This document shows positions 53,934 through 62,270 of a stretch of 64,000 nucleotides of DNA, piece after piece. The translations under genes and the position numbers were made by a program. The stretch spans positions 1 through 64,000 of the IMG/VR virus record IMGVR_UViG_3300042691_031577, one strand, 5' to 3'. The notes under the pieces were generated by a model that searched no databases, was not told the DNA's origin, and was given only the letters and a program-made list of their open reading frames with translations. Positions within the stretch are counted from its first letter, which is position 1, and each line of letters starts with the position of its first letter. This stretch comes from a virus.

Positions 53934-54826
53934 TTTATTATATTTGCTAACTTTTGGAACCGTTCCATTATTTCATCTTCAGATGGAGCGTTTTTTTCTT
54001 GTTCTACTTTATTTCTAACGTATTCGTTTGAATCAATTATACTTTGAACACGTTGTTCAAGAGATGCTTTTAATTTAGTTAAACGTTCTACTTCGCTTGA
54101 ACCTAATGATAAATCATCTCTACTTTTACCCATTTTTTTAGCTTGTGTTAATGCACTTTTAGTTCTAGCTAAACGTTCTTTAAATTTAGAATAATCCATC
54201 CAAGCATTATAATCTTCATCTGATAATCCTCCTACTGATGGTCTGTCCATTGGTAGTTCTGGCATTTCTGGCTCTTCCTCTTCTTCAGGTTGAGGCATAC
54301 CAGATGGGAAAAATTCACCTGTTCTTCCACCTATGAAAAAATCTTCCATACTGGGTGGTCCTGAGACTGTTTCAGGTTCACTAACTACTGTAGTCTCTCC
54401 CGTTTCATCATCCACTACTACTTCACCCATTTTAGCTATAACACCGGCATCTTTCAAACCATTCATTAACGCATTTGCTATTTGTGGACGAATAAAGTTA
54501 AATTGATCTTGGATATCTTTCTTTTCTACACCTGGATTCTCTTTAATGTAATTAATAACATCAGCTACTGACACACCACTAATCATTTTAGTAGCATATG
54601 GTGTGGTATCAAATTCAGGATCAACAATTTGGTATCCTTTAGCTTTACGAGCCATTTCCGTTACTTTTTTATATTTTTGTTGAAAAGCAGAAGATTTTTC
54701 TGTATTATCATCAGGATCAATTACTGACGATAAACCTTTAGTGGCATCTGTTGGATTTTTTAATGTATATAATCCTACTTCTGATATTACTTCTTTAACT
54801 ACGGCACGAATTTGTTTCGGGGTCAT
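53930..54826 (-). CDS. Putative packaged/core protein with targeting-like motifs at both ends, 298 aa
   Basis: I prefer the ATG at 54826 (MTPKQIRAVVKEVISEVGLY) because the longer frame to 54853 begins inside the ATATTTAT motif. The N-terminus is of the targeting type. A winged-helix-like stretch follows (GVSVADVINYIKENPGVEKK, then DIQDQFNFIRPQIANALMNG). Pro/Glu-rich linker, coiled coil, and an end EIMERFQKLANIIK that nearly equals the scaffold C-terminus. Suggests a scaffold-associated or packaged protein; DNA binding by the winged helix is possible. Confidence 0.6.
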   Translation of the reverse strand: MTPKQIRAVVKEVISEVGLYTLKNPTDATKGLSSVIDPDDNTEKSSAFQQKYKKVTEMARKAKGYQIVDPEFDTTPYATKMISGVSVADVINYIKENPGVEKKDIQDQFNFIRPQIANALMNGLKDAGVIAKMGEVVVDDETGETTVVSEPETVSGPPSMEDFFIGGRTGEFFPSGMPQPEEEEEPEMPELPMDRPSVGGLSDEDYNAWMDYSKFKERLARTKSALTQAKKMGKSRDDLSLGSSEVERLTKLKASLEQRVQSIIDSNEYVRNKVEQEKNAPSEDEIMERFQKLANIIK

Positions 54827-54858
54827 GATGTTTGCGTTTATTTCTGTATACATAAATA

Positions 54859-55383
54859 TTAGTTTATTTGGGAAAGTATTGAATTGATGCGTTCTTCTGT
54901 AGAACCTTTAATTTCTATTAATTTTTTAGGTGGATATTGTTGTAGTAAACCTTTTATAACAAAATCAATTTTTTGACGATATTCTGCATCCGTTATGCGC
55001 ACACCGTTGTCTTCAATATCAACGCCTTCAGGTGATACATAAATTATAACGTCATAATCACCTCTAATTATTAAAAATGATTCAATTAATTTTATTTTAT
55101 CTTCCCAACTAATTGACTTAGCACTCATAGTAAATGCACACACATCATATATTGTTCTGTCTGTCAATAAATCATCATGCATTAATTCTAAACTGCGTTC
55201 TGCCGCAAACACAAATTGTCCTTTAGTTGTTGAGTCGTCATTTAATAAGATTCCTTGATCACGTAAATATTTACTACGTTCTGTAGCTACATGATAATCT
55301 TTAAATTGTTCTAATTTGGCTAGCTCTTTAACTAAAGTGCTTTTGCCTACTGATACTGTTCCTGCTAATCCTATTCGTGCCAT
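54859..55383 (-). CDS. P-loop NadR/nucleotide kinase-like ATPase, 174 aa
   Basis: Walker A GTVSVGKST (8-16), a lid-like region with ATERSKYLRDQGI, DRTIYDVCAF (acidic/DR motif about 75-84), and VIIYVSPEGVDIEDNGVRI. This is the layout of NadR-type and thymidylate-kinase-like P-loop enzymes that phosphorylate small molecules such as nucleosides or nicotinamide riboside. Substrate cannot be told from sequence. Could serve nucleotide or NAD salvage. Confidence 0.7.
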   Translation of the reverse strand: MARIGLAGTVSVGKSTLVKELAKLEQFKDYHVATERSKYLRDQGILLNDDSTTKGQFVFAAERSLELMHDDLLTDRTIYDVCAFTMSAKSISWEDKIKLIESFLIIRGDYDVIIYVSPEGVDIEDNGVRITDAEYRQKIDFVIKGLLQQYPPKKLIEIKGSTEERINSILSQIN

Positions 55384-55389
55384 ATTTTT

Positions 55390-56073
55390 TTATATTTTAA
55401 ATTTCCAAATAAATCCTCCTGCTGTTTTTTGTTTACCTTTACAGCAAGCCTGTATATCTCCTTTTCCTATATATTTTTTAGCTTCAACAATTGAAGGCCA
55501 TTCTTGAATAAAATCACCTTCTAAATTATATTGGTTAATTGGTTTACTATTAGCTAATCTTACTCCTTTTATTATATTGTCTTTTTTTAATTTTATGTTA
55601 TTTTTATGACTTTCAGATTTAAATTTTCCTATAGCTGATTTTCTCATTTTTTCTTTTGTTATCTCAGATGGAAACTTTCCTATCATTGATATTCTTTTTT
55701 TATTTTTAGTTTCATTAGAAACTATTTTTCCTTTATTAGATTTACTAATTTTATTTTTAGTTTCTTCTGATCGAGGTCCTGTTCCTCTGTCGTATAATTC
55801 ACAAAACAATACTTGTTTCCAATCTCCATTTACTTGATCTAAATAATATTGTTTCCAATATATTTCTCTTTCATTTAATTGTTCTAAATTGCATTCTTCA
55901 ATTATTTCAAATATGTGTTGTTCCCAACCATATTTTTGATATGAATTATATAGTTTAGAACCTATATGAGATTTACTTTTATGTTTATGTTGGTATTTTC
56001 TATTTTGTATATTAATAGATTGTCCTACATAAATTTTACCTTTAGGATTTGTTATTTTATATATTCCTGTCAT
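55390..56073 (-). CDS. GIY-YIG homing endonuclease with NUMOD modules
   Basis: 227 residues. The GIY-YIG domain starts GIYKITNPKGKIYVGQS and carries RKYQHKHKSK and NEREIYW (Glu about 69 as catalytic). Then NUMOD3-like helices (RSEETKNKISKSNKGK repeated) and a C-terminal NUMOD1-type module (INQYNLEGDFIQEWPSIVEA). A free-standing selfish endonuclease inserted between accessory genes; its codon use and Ile/Lys richness differ little from neighbours. Confidence 0.88.
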   Translation of the reverse strand: MTGIYKITNPKGKIYVGQSINIQNRKYQHKHKSKSHIGSKLYNSYQKYGWEQHIFEIIEECNLEQLNEREIYWKQYYLDQVNGDWKQVLFCELYDRGTGPRSEETKNKISKSNKGKIVSNETKNKKRISMIGKFPSEITKEKMRKSAIGKFKSESHKNNIKLKKDNIIKGVRLANSKPINQYNLEGDFIQEWPSIVEAKKYIGKGDIQACCKGKQKTAGGFIWKFKI

Positions 56074-56097
56074 ATGATAATAAATATATAGGAATAC

Positions 56098-56346
56098 CTA
56101 TTTCCCGTTAGAAGGAGAAGTAAGTCCCAAAGCTCTAGCTCTCTGGTAGGAAACATATTTACCATTTGCTGGGTTTAAATATTTTTTATCTGTTTTATTG
56201 TCTTTAGTATTTTCTACAGTTCCTAAATACTCTTTAGGATAAGACGTAGTTGTTTCAATAGGTCCACTAGTGGATTTATTTAAATCATATTTCCAAACAC
56301 AAGTAGTACCATCATCATTAATAAACGTTCTTGTAAATTGTTTCAT
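56098..56346 (-). CDS. Small hypothetical protein, 82 aa
   Basis: Contains FTRTFINDDGTTCVWKYDLN and a C-terminal KYVSYQRARALGLTSPSNG. No recognised domain. Lies between a terminator and the GIY-YIG gene. The end resembles a small DNA-binding or AT-hook-free linker peptide; not assigned. Confidence 0.5.
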   Translation of the reverse strand: MKQFTRTFINDDGTTCVWKYDLNKSTSGPIETTTSYPKEYLGTVENTKDNKTDKKYLNPANGKYVSYQRARALGLTSPSNGK

Positions 56347-56357
56347 GTTATAAAGAT

Positions 56358-56380
56358 AAAAAAAGGGTCTTGACGACCCT
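56358..56380 (-). terminator. Intrinsic terminator after the 80-aa gene
   Basis: AGGGTC-GTCAA-GACCCT followed by a run of seven Ts on the minus strand, just past the stop codon at 56386. Confidence 0.88.
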
Positions 56381-56385
56381 AATTT

Positions 56386-56628
56386 TTAAACTCTTGCTCC
56401 TGTATTTTTACCTATAGCGGTTTTAAACCATGGTAATCCATTAGTATCACGTTTACGGTCTATCCAATCCTCTTTTGAATATTGAATACCGTAGATATAA
56501 TATTCTGCTAATTTCATGTTACCTTGAGGGATTAAGGCTGGGCCATCCCAGTTATGGAGCTTATTTACTCCTGTTGTGTCACTATAATGTAATATAGTAC
56601 CGTCTTTCGTTCTAAAAGTTCTTGTCAT
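56386..56628 (-). CDS. Small hypothetical protein, 80 aa
   Basis: Contains FRTKDGTILHYSDTTGVNKL, HNWDGPALIPQG and AEYYIYGIQYSKEDWIDR. The DGT...HxxNGPA...YYxYGxxxS pattern resembles MORN-like or phage hypothetical proteins with NGPA motif. Function unknown. It ends at a strong terminator. Confidence 0.55.
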   Translation of the reverse strand: MTRTFRTKDGTILHYSDTTGVNKLHNWDGPALIPQGNMKLAEYYIYGIQYSKEDWIDRKRDTNGLPWFKTAIGKNTGARV

Positions 56629-56669
56629 ATTTTTACTTTCTTTTTTCGAAAGTTAATATTTCTTTTTCA

Positions 56670-57686
56670 CTAATCCAAGCCTGAAAGTTCGGTATCATCT
56701 TTCTTCAGATCTACCTCAATTTCTTTCATCGTGTCTGCTGCCCATTTCTTTTGAGCTGGGGTTAATTTATTATTAATGATGTTTTCTATAAATAGAAGGA
56801 AATTTTTATCGTCTAATTTATATACTTCAGCAAAGAATAATTCACGAACACGAGCATCTTCTATATTACTTTGGTTATATAAGTTTGATAAAGCATCATA
56901 AATAAATTTACCATATTGAAAATCACGAGGTTCGTTTGATACTTTATCTACTTTACCAACAATAGCTTTATTTTGTTCTTTATCAGTTCCAAATCCTTCT
57001 GTTCCTACTATTTCATATAATCCTTTTACTATCTCATGAAATAACATAGGAAAACATATAGCTCTTGCTTTAATAACAAATCTATCTTCTTCTTCATCAT
57101 ACACCATTTCAGATGATCCACCACTAATATTTTGTTTTTGACCAAGAGCCGCTAACATCATAGCGATAGCATTCTCATCATCATATATACCAAAAACTAG
57201 TTTCATTATTTCGTTGTATTTTTCAACTAATTCCGGACTTAAATCATCTAAATGTTCTCTAAATAATAAGAAACCAAAAGTTCCACGTACTGATGCGCCT
57301 TGAGTGATACCGTTGATTATACGGCGTTTTTTCTCCATAGCTTCGGTATCAGTTGATGGTATTTCGTCTATAGATATTTCATCTTCATCTTCATTTTGTT
57401 GAACTTGACCCATACTTACTATTTTAGCATCTATTTTTACATTAGCATAATCTAAAATAGGGTAAGCTTCTCTAGCCATAATTTCAGCTATCATTGCTAA
57501 TTCAATACGGTAATCAGATTCAGCCTCAATAATTTGACTTAGTAATTCCTGAGAACGCATCATTGTTTGCATTAGATTTTTGTTACCTAACATAGCACGC
57601 AATGATTCACCTGACTTACCTTTTAAGGCAGCCATTGTTTCAGGGCTGAATATATCTTCGTATTCTACTTCTAATAAACGTTTCAT
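56670..57686 (-). CDS. Hypothetical protein, 338 aa, possible packaged protein
   Basis: N-terminus MKRLLEVEYEDIFSPETMAA, with LLE and VEYE sites of the targeting type. Mostly helical, with a central acidic loop (NEDEDEISIDEIP, about 98-110) and conserved-looking VRGTFGFLLFREHLDDLSPE. No motif recognised. The ATG overlaps the stop of the upstream ExoX-C-like gene. Confidence 0.5.
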   Translation of the reverse strand: MKRLLEVEYEDIFSPETMAALKGKSGESLRAMLGNKNLMQTMMRSQELLSQIIEAESDYRIELAMIAEIMAREAYPILDYANVKIDAKIVSMGQVQQNEDEDEISIDEIPSTDTEAMEKKRRIINGITQGASVRGTFGFLLFREHLDDLSPELVEKYNEIMKLVFGIYDDENAIAMMLAALGQKQNISGGSSEMVYDEEEDRFVIKARAICFPMLFHEIVKGLYEIVGTEGFGTDKEQNKAIVGKVDKVSNEPRDFQYGKFIYDALSNLYNQSNIEDARVRELFFAEVYKLDDKNFLLFIENIINNKLTPAQKKWAADTMKEIEVDLKKDDTELSGLD

Positions 57687-58159
57687 TATTTTGTTTTTTT
57701 AGCTTTCATAAAACGAGCAGTAATCTTATCAATCATTTCCTCTTCCTTTAAATTTTTAGGAGCAGGTTTTACATCAGGATTACCAATTCTTCTACGTTTA
57801 GGTTCGTCTGGAGTCACTTTAGGTCTAGGTAAAACTGCTGGTTCACTTGGTGTAGTAGCTGGTTTAGGTTGATTTTCGTTTAGTTCTTTACGAATTATTT
57901 CACGAATAGCTTCGCGTAGTTGTTTAATTTTCATATTTTCTTTTAATTTAGTTCTAGGTAATTTCATTCCTGCTACCGCAAAATTTGATGGAATTAGGTT
58001 TAGGCGTTGCTCTAATGCATTATCAGGAGCAATGGCGCGTTTTTCAACCCATAACCATTTAAGATATTGTGGATCAATTATCATTATATCAGATACTAAT
58101 CGGTTTTTATATTTACCAAATGGTATTTTAGATGATAATGTTAAAGTAACAGGGATCAT
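57686..58159 (-). CDS. ExoX C-terminal-like domain joined to an internal targeting-like peptide, 157 aa
   Basis: Residues 11-45 (KIPFGKYKNRLVSDIMIIDP then QYLKWLWVEKRA) match the small domain at the C-terminus of ExoX-like exonucleases, also found alone. At residue 76 a second Met begins MKIKQLREAIREIIRKELNE, just like the N-terminal peptides of other genes here, followed by a Pro-rich tail. Two in-frame products from starts at 58159 and 57934 are possible. Overlaps the oxidoreductase gene by 4 bases. Confidence 0.6.
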   Translation of the reverse strand: MIPVTLTLSSKIPFGKYKNRLVSDIMIIDPQYLKWLWVEKRAIAPDNALEQRLNLIPSNFAVAGMKLPRTKLKENMKIKQLREAIREIIRKELNENQPKPATTPSEPAVLPRPKVTPDEPKRRRIGNPDVKPAPKNLKEEEMIDKITARFMKAKKTK

Positions 58160-59511
58160 GCCAATAAATATTCAGCAACATATATTCCATGCGCTCCTGA
58201 TACTGTGATACCACGAGCTGATAAAGCATCACCAACAAAATGCACATTTGGATATTCAGTTAATGCTAAACTATTATAATCAACTAATGGTTCAGGACTT
58301 AAATATTTTACCTCGGGTATATACATGCCCCAGTCATCACCAAAGTTAAATACTTCATTCATTTGTTCAATAAAGTTAGTTATATAAAATGCATACTTAC
58401 CTAATACTTTATCAAAATCTTCTAAATCATCAGTTTGATATGCTGATACAACTGCGCCTTCTGATGTTATACCTGGCGTACGAGTTTTATTTGGTGAATA
58501 ATATAATCCTTTACCATCAACTTGTAACTGTCCTACTACATGACGTGACCACTCAAACGGATTTTCAATACCTTTAATTTCCATTAATATACCAAAATTA
58601 GTCATATCATTGCGATACTCTTCACCTTTTTTCGCATGACCATTGTAAGTAATATCACCATAAGTTTCTTCAACAGCCACATAGGCAGCGTTATTGTTAG
58701 TACAAAAACTACGCAAAGATACGTTATCAAATTTTTGATATAGTTTAAAATCATAAGAGACATCAATTAATTTTTGGAAATATTTTTGTGGTGCTTCAAA
58801 ACGAACACCTATTTGAACTGATTTGGGTTCAGTTGGTAATTTATAATCATTTGATAGCTGTTGAGCAAAGTCAATACCTGATTTACCTACAGCAAATATG
58901 AGAGTATCATATTCGATCTCAGTGTTAATATAAGGTCTAAAATTAGCCAATCCGCTTTCTTTTCCTAATTTATCAAATCTATCTACTATTGTATTATCGA
59001 CAAATAATACTATTTGTTTATCAAAATCAATAGATGTAACTTCACAATTCCAACAAAATTTAACACCTTTATCTAACAAATATTGATACCATGCTTTAGC
59101 AATCTCGTGCAAGAAATTGGATCCTATGTGCCATACAGGAAACATTCTTAAACCAAAATATGGTTTAATAAATTCAGGTTCTTCCTGAGGATCAGACATG
59201 AATATTTCTTCTGGTTTAGGATGGAAACGAGTAAAATTATCTACTACTTGTTTCATTAATTCCATTGCTTTGTCCTCACCACAATATTTTGATAATTGAC
59301 CTCCAATTGCTGTGTGATAAGTAAGTTTACCATCTGACCACCCACCTGCTCCTAACATACCTGTCATTACCTCTTCAGGTAAACGATTATGTGGGTCGTT
59401 GCCTTTATCTATGATAGTGATTAATTCACCTGGGTATCCATTGTCTACTAATTTGGTAGCGGCATTTATACCTGCAACACCAGCACCTACGATTACTATT
59501 TTTTTATTCAT
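58156..59511 (-). CDS. FAD-dependent oxidoreductase
   Basis: 451 residues. The Rossmann FAD-binding motif IVIVGAGVAGINAATKL (6-22) with an acidic end of strand 2 (ITIIDKG), then GGWSDGKLTYHTAIGG, EYDTLIFAVGKSG, VQIGVRFEAP, YYSPNKTRTPGITSEGAVVS, and YPNVHFVGDALSARGITVSGAHG (C-terminal FAD site). These match the NAD(FAD)-utilising dehydrogenase group (COG2509-like) known mostly from bacteria. Substrate unknown. Such flavoenzymes are unusual in phages; a host-derived auxiliary metabolic gene is likely. Confidence 0.82.
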   Translation of the reverse strand: MNKKIVIVGAGVAGINAATKLVDNGYPGELITIIDKGNDPHNRLPEEVMTGMLGAGGWSDGKLTYHTAIGGQLSKYCGEDKAMELMKQVVDNFTRFHPKPEEIFMSDPQEEPEFIKPYFGLRMFPVWHIGSNFLHEIAKAWYQYLLDKGVKFCWNCEVTSIDFDKQIVLFVDNTIVDRFDKLGKESGLANFRPYINTEIEYDTLIFAVGKSGIDFAQQLSNDYKLPTEPKSVQIGVRFEAPQKYFQKLIDVSYDFKLYQKFDNVSLRSFCTNNNAAYVAVEETYGDITYNGHAKKGEEYRNDMTNFGILMEIKGIENPFEWSRHVVGQLQVDGKGLYYSPNKTRTPGITSEGAVVSAYQTDDLEDFDKVLGKYAFYITNFIEQMNEVFNFGDDWGMYIPEVKYLSPEPLVDYNSLALTEYPNVHFVGDALSARGITVSGAHGIYVAEYLLA

Positions 59512-59642
59512 ACTTTATAAATTTAATATCTTTATTTTGACTTTCAAACTAAGGTGGCCCACCTTTTAGGGGTGGGCCACAGCTCCATAATTTTATCTCT
59601 TACGAGCGACCGGCTATGAATCGGTCTATAAATTATTTATTT
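59512..59642 (-). terminator. Intergenic region with two hairpins
   Basis: No ORF. GTGGCCCACC/GGTGGGCCAC (59554-59580) is a 10-bp stem and GACCG/CGGTC (59608-59626) a smaller one. The T-run after the large stem is weak (CTTAGTTTG), so it could be a terminator or a processing/stability hairpin upstream of the oxidoreductase gene. Confidence 0.5.
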
Positions 59643-60014
59643 TTATATCATCTTTATATTAGCTACAAATTCTTTTACGTAATTATCTATTTTATTTTTC
59701 TGTTTTTCGGCTTCTTCTTTAGTAAATAATGTTACTTTAATATCCCCCATAGGATGATTAAATAAATCATTTTTAGTTTTATATTGAGCCGGGATACTAC
59801 TCCCGTCTTTGTATGTACCTATAAAATATCGTCTAACTTTATCTCCATATATTTTATCAACGTTTATATCGTTAATATTTACTTCTAAGTCTTTTAACTT
59901 ATTTATAGTTTTTTCTACTTGTTGATATTTTTTAAGATCCTCTACAGGAATTAACTCAATGTAGTATTTTTTATTACTATCTATTTCTTGGATTATGTTT
60001 ACTAACTTAATCAT
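59643..60014 (-). CDS. Hypothetical protein with targeting-like N-terminus, 123 aa
   Basis: MIKLVNIIQEIDSNKKYY start; the first 10 residues match the MIKLxxIIxE type. The rest (YYIELIPVEDLKKYQQVEKT, IYGDKVRRYFIGTYKDG, ITLFTKEEAEKQKNKI-like) is an alpha/beta small domain. Function unknown. Overlaps the next upstream stop by one base. Confidence 0.55.
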   Translation of the reverse strand: MIKLVNIIQEIDSNKKYYIELIPVEDLKKYQQVEKTINKLKDLEVNINDINVDKIYGDKVRRYFIGTYKDGSSIPAQYKTKNDLFNHPMGDIKVTLFTKEEAEKQKNKIDNYVKEFVANIKMI

Positions 60015-60451
60015 TATTGTACATTATATTCGTTATTACCAATTTTTAGTTTAGTAATAGTATTAACGTTTATCATTCTGTATCCACCTGTTTTTACATC
60101 ATATACAGGAATTAATCCTTTTTCATCTGGATTGTAAGGTAATTCGCCACCTTTTAAATAAACTTTAACACCTAAACGAGCATTCATTACGCGAGTAGTA
60201 CCATCTTTTTTAATAAAAGTTACAGTAAAAAACTTACCTTTAGTATCTTTAATTAATTGTTTAGCTTGTTCTTTAGTAATAGACCCAGCTGGGGTTTCAG
60301 GAGTTTCAGCTTCTGATGGTGCTTCTTCTGGTGAAGGAACATTAGCTGGTTCTTGTCCCGGTCCTGGGGTAATAGGAGGTAAATCTTCTTGTTCTTTAAG
60401 ATATTGAGATATAGTTTCTCTGATTAATTGGCGTAATACTTTGCTGTTCAT
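60014..60451 (-). CDS. Putative packaged protein: targeting-like peptide, Pro/Glu linker, DUF2693-like domain
   Basis: 145 residues. MNSKVLRQLIRETISQYLKE start, then a Pro/Glu-rich linker (PSPEEAPSEAETPETPA), then a beta domain GKFFTVTFIKKDGTTRVMNA, KVYLKGGELPYNPDEKGLIP, GYRMINVNTITKLKIGNNEY. The last domain is like DUF2693-type small domains of Bacteroides and their phages (function unknown, SH3/WYL-like). Three-part layout suits a delivered effector; untested. Confidence 0.65.
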   Translation of the reverse strand: MNSKVLRQLIRETISQYLKEQEDLPPITPGPGQEPANVPSPEEAPSEAETPETPAGSITKEQAKQLIKDTKGKFFTVTFIKKDGTTRVMNARLGVKVYLKGGELPYNPDEKGLIPVYDVKTGGYRMINVNTITKLKIGNNEYNVQ

Positions 60452-60498
60452 TTTTATTGTTTTTTACAAAGATAATAAAGGTACCTTGCCAATAAATA

Positions 60499-61236
60499 TT
60501 ATAAAGCTATATTCTCAGCTGTTTTTTCAGATACAGTGTGATATCTACCGCATTTTTTACATTGCATTTGTACACGAATTGTTCCTAATGCTGACATTCT
60601 ACGTTTAGAGAATGTCCATTTATTTGAACCGCATGTAGGGCAATCTGTTTTGTCTTCACTAACGCTACTTTTTTCAGGAAAATGTGGTGCTAATTTATTG
60701 TATACTTTTTCTAACAATTCAACATCACCTTTACAATATTCTACCATTTTTTCCATGGCTTCTTTATCTTTATTTAAGACAATGTCTTTCCATAAATTAA
60801 AACCAGTGCTGATTTTAGCACCTAAACCTAAAAACTGAGCAATGTAATCTAATTTATTGCTATTAAATTTAAATTTAGATCTGGCGTATTTTAACGTATC
60901 TATTGTAGTATATGACGGAAATAAAGAGATGCCATGATATAGGCATCTAGTTCTAACCCACGGTAAATCGTATTTATCACCGTTATGTCCTACTAATTCA
61001 TCAGCTTCATTAGCTATTTTAATGAATTTTTCTAGTAGACTTTTATCGTTTTGTTTAGCATCCCAAGTTAAAGAGTGTACTTCTTTTTCGTCAGCCCATT
61101 TGTAACAAATACAAATGATAGCTCTTTCTTTTATAATATTGTCGTGACCTATATTTAATCTATAACCTGCGGTCCAAAACAAACCAATGTTTGGGCTTGT
61201 TTCAATATCAAAAAAGAGTCTTTTTACTTTACTCAT
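60499..61236 (-). CDS. DnaQ-like 3'-5' exonuclease (RNase H fold) with zinc ribbon
   Basis: 245 residues. Exonuclease motifs: RLFFDIETSPN (Asp/Glu near 10-12), ELVGHNGDKYDLPWV (about 80-94), and EKMVEYCKGDVELLEKVY (Asp about 169; DEDDy type with Tyr). The C-terminal CPTCGSNKWTF and CKKCGRY make a zinc ribbon. This is the YprB-like/ribonuclease-H-like class. Likely a nucleic-acid processing enzyme; polymerase proofreading is possible since the polymerase lacks an exonuclease. Confidence 0.82.
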   Translation of the reverse strand: MSKVKRLFFDIETSPNIGLFWTAGYRLNIGHDNIIKERAIICICYKWADEKEVHSLTWDAKQNDKSLLEKFIKIANEADELVGHNGDKYDLPWVRTRCLYHGISLFPSYTTIDTLKYARSKFKFNSNKLDYIAQFLGLGAKISTGFNLWKDIVLNKDKEAMEKMVEYCKGDVELLEKVYNKLAPHFPEKSSVSEDKTDCPTCGSNKWTFSKRRMSALGTIRVQMQCKKCGRYHTVSEKTAENIAL

Positions 61237-61282
61237 ATGATTTTTTTTAAAATATAAAACTTATTTTTTGCCTATCCAAATT

Positions 61283-61810
61283 TTAGGCAGCAGGAGTTTC
61301 CTCAGGTGCTGGCGTTTCTTCAGGGGTAGGTACTTCTGAAGGTGGGGCTTCAGGTGTTGGAGGAATACTTCCTGCTTCTAAATCAGCTTTAATATCAGTA
61401 TTACGTTGTGATGCTAATTCTTCTGCTGACTCTTTAGGAGCATAATTTAGTTCAAGTAAATCTGCTATTGCTTGTGATGCTCTTTCAGATTCTCCTATGT
61501 TAATTGGATTATATTTTTTTCCAGATACTTTTACAACAAAATTATTTTTTCCTAAATATATCATTGTAAAGTCTTGTCCATTAATTAACCCAATACCAAA
61601 TGTAGTTGGTTTAGGAGCTATTAATGAAACATCTGCTATATATCGTCCAAAAGCAGGTGACATTAATTCTTCTAATGTTTTCTTCAAACCAGGAAAGCGA
61701 TGTATTAAATACATTGCTTTTTCAGCTTGTTTTTGTTGCTGTTCTTCTTCCTTTAAAGCCATACGAACAGCTTTTTTAATATATTTTTCTAATAACAGAG
61801 TCTTATTCAT
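61283..61810 (-). CDS. Putative packaged protein, 175 aa, Pro/Glu-rich tail
   Basis: [20 protein letters not shown] then EEEQQQ: amphipathic N-terminus with Leu-Lys-Glu site. A central alpha/beta portion ([40 protein letters not shown]) and a C-terminal low-complexity [13 protein letters not shown] tail, similar to the linker of the gene at 60014. Stop/start overlap with the upstream gene. Confidence 0.55.
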   Translation of the reverse strand: MNKTLLLEKYIKKAVRMALKEEEQQQKQAEKAMYLIHRFPGLKKTLEELMSPAFGRYIADVSLIAPKPTTFGIGLINGQDFTMIYLGKNNFVVKVSGKKYNPINIGESERASQAIADLLELNYAPKESAEELASQRNTDIKADLEAGSIPPTPEAPPSEVPTPEETPAPEETPAA

Positions 61811-62270
61811 CGTCTCTTAATTCATGAAAACCTTGAGCTGCTTGCTCAATATAGTTTTCAGCATTGGTAATATGATCTTGAATCCATCCTGGGATGTTAC
61901 GTTCTACTGTTCCTATCTTTTGAGACAATTCCATAGCTGCTTTAGCAATAGCTTCTAAACTATTTTGAGCCATAGCAACTTCATGATCCATACCTTCTTT
62001 TTTAATATTTTTAGATATTGTCTTACGGCGATTTAAAAGATATTTATCTGTTTTATCAACTTTACCGTCATTGTTTATATCTTTATCTTCTTTACCTACT
62101 GGGTCTAAAGCTTCTTCTTTTTTACCTTTACCCATGGCTTTAGCTGTAGCTATAGGACCTGCTTTTTCAGGAGACATCCCTGAGTCAACTAAGGCATCGT
62201 AAATTTCTCCACGCTTTTTCTTTTGGCTAGGAGTCATTTTTTTCTCTAGTAAATCGATTAATTTTATCAT
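61803..62270 (-). CDS. Small protein with EF-hand-like loop and targeting-like N-terminus, 155 aa
   Basis: [20 protein letters not shown] start; then a helical part ([20 protein letters not shown]), then [16 protein letters not shown], which is a canonical EF-hand/dockerin calcium-binding loop (D-x-N-x-D-G-x-V-D-x-x-D at about 63-74). C-terminal helices. Possibly stabilised by Ca2+ inside the capsid. Overlaps the downstream gene by 8 bases and the upstream gene by 4. Confidence 0.6.
   Translation of the reverse strand: MIKLIDLLEKKMTPSQKKKRGEIYDALVDSGMSPEKAGPIATAKAMGKGKKEEALDPVGKEDKDINNDGKVDKTDKYLLNRRKTISKNIKKEGMDHEVAMAQNSLEAIAKAAMELSQKIGTVERNIPGWIQDHITNAENYIEQAAQGFHELRDDE

Noticed and set aside
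53930-54853. Start at 54853 of the 53930 gene
   Set aside because: That ATG falls in the ATATTTAT motif; the next ATG yields a targeting-type N-terminus like the other genes.
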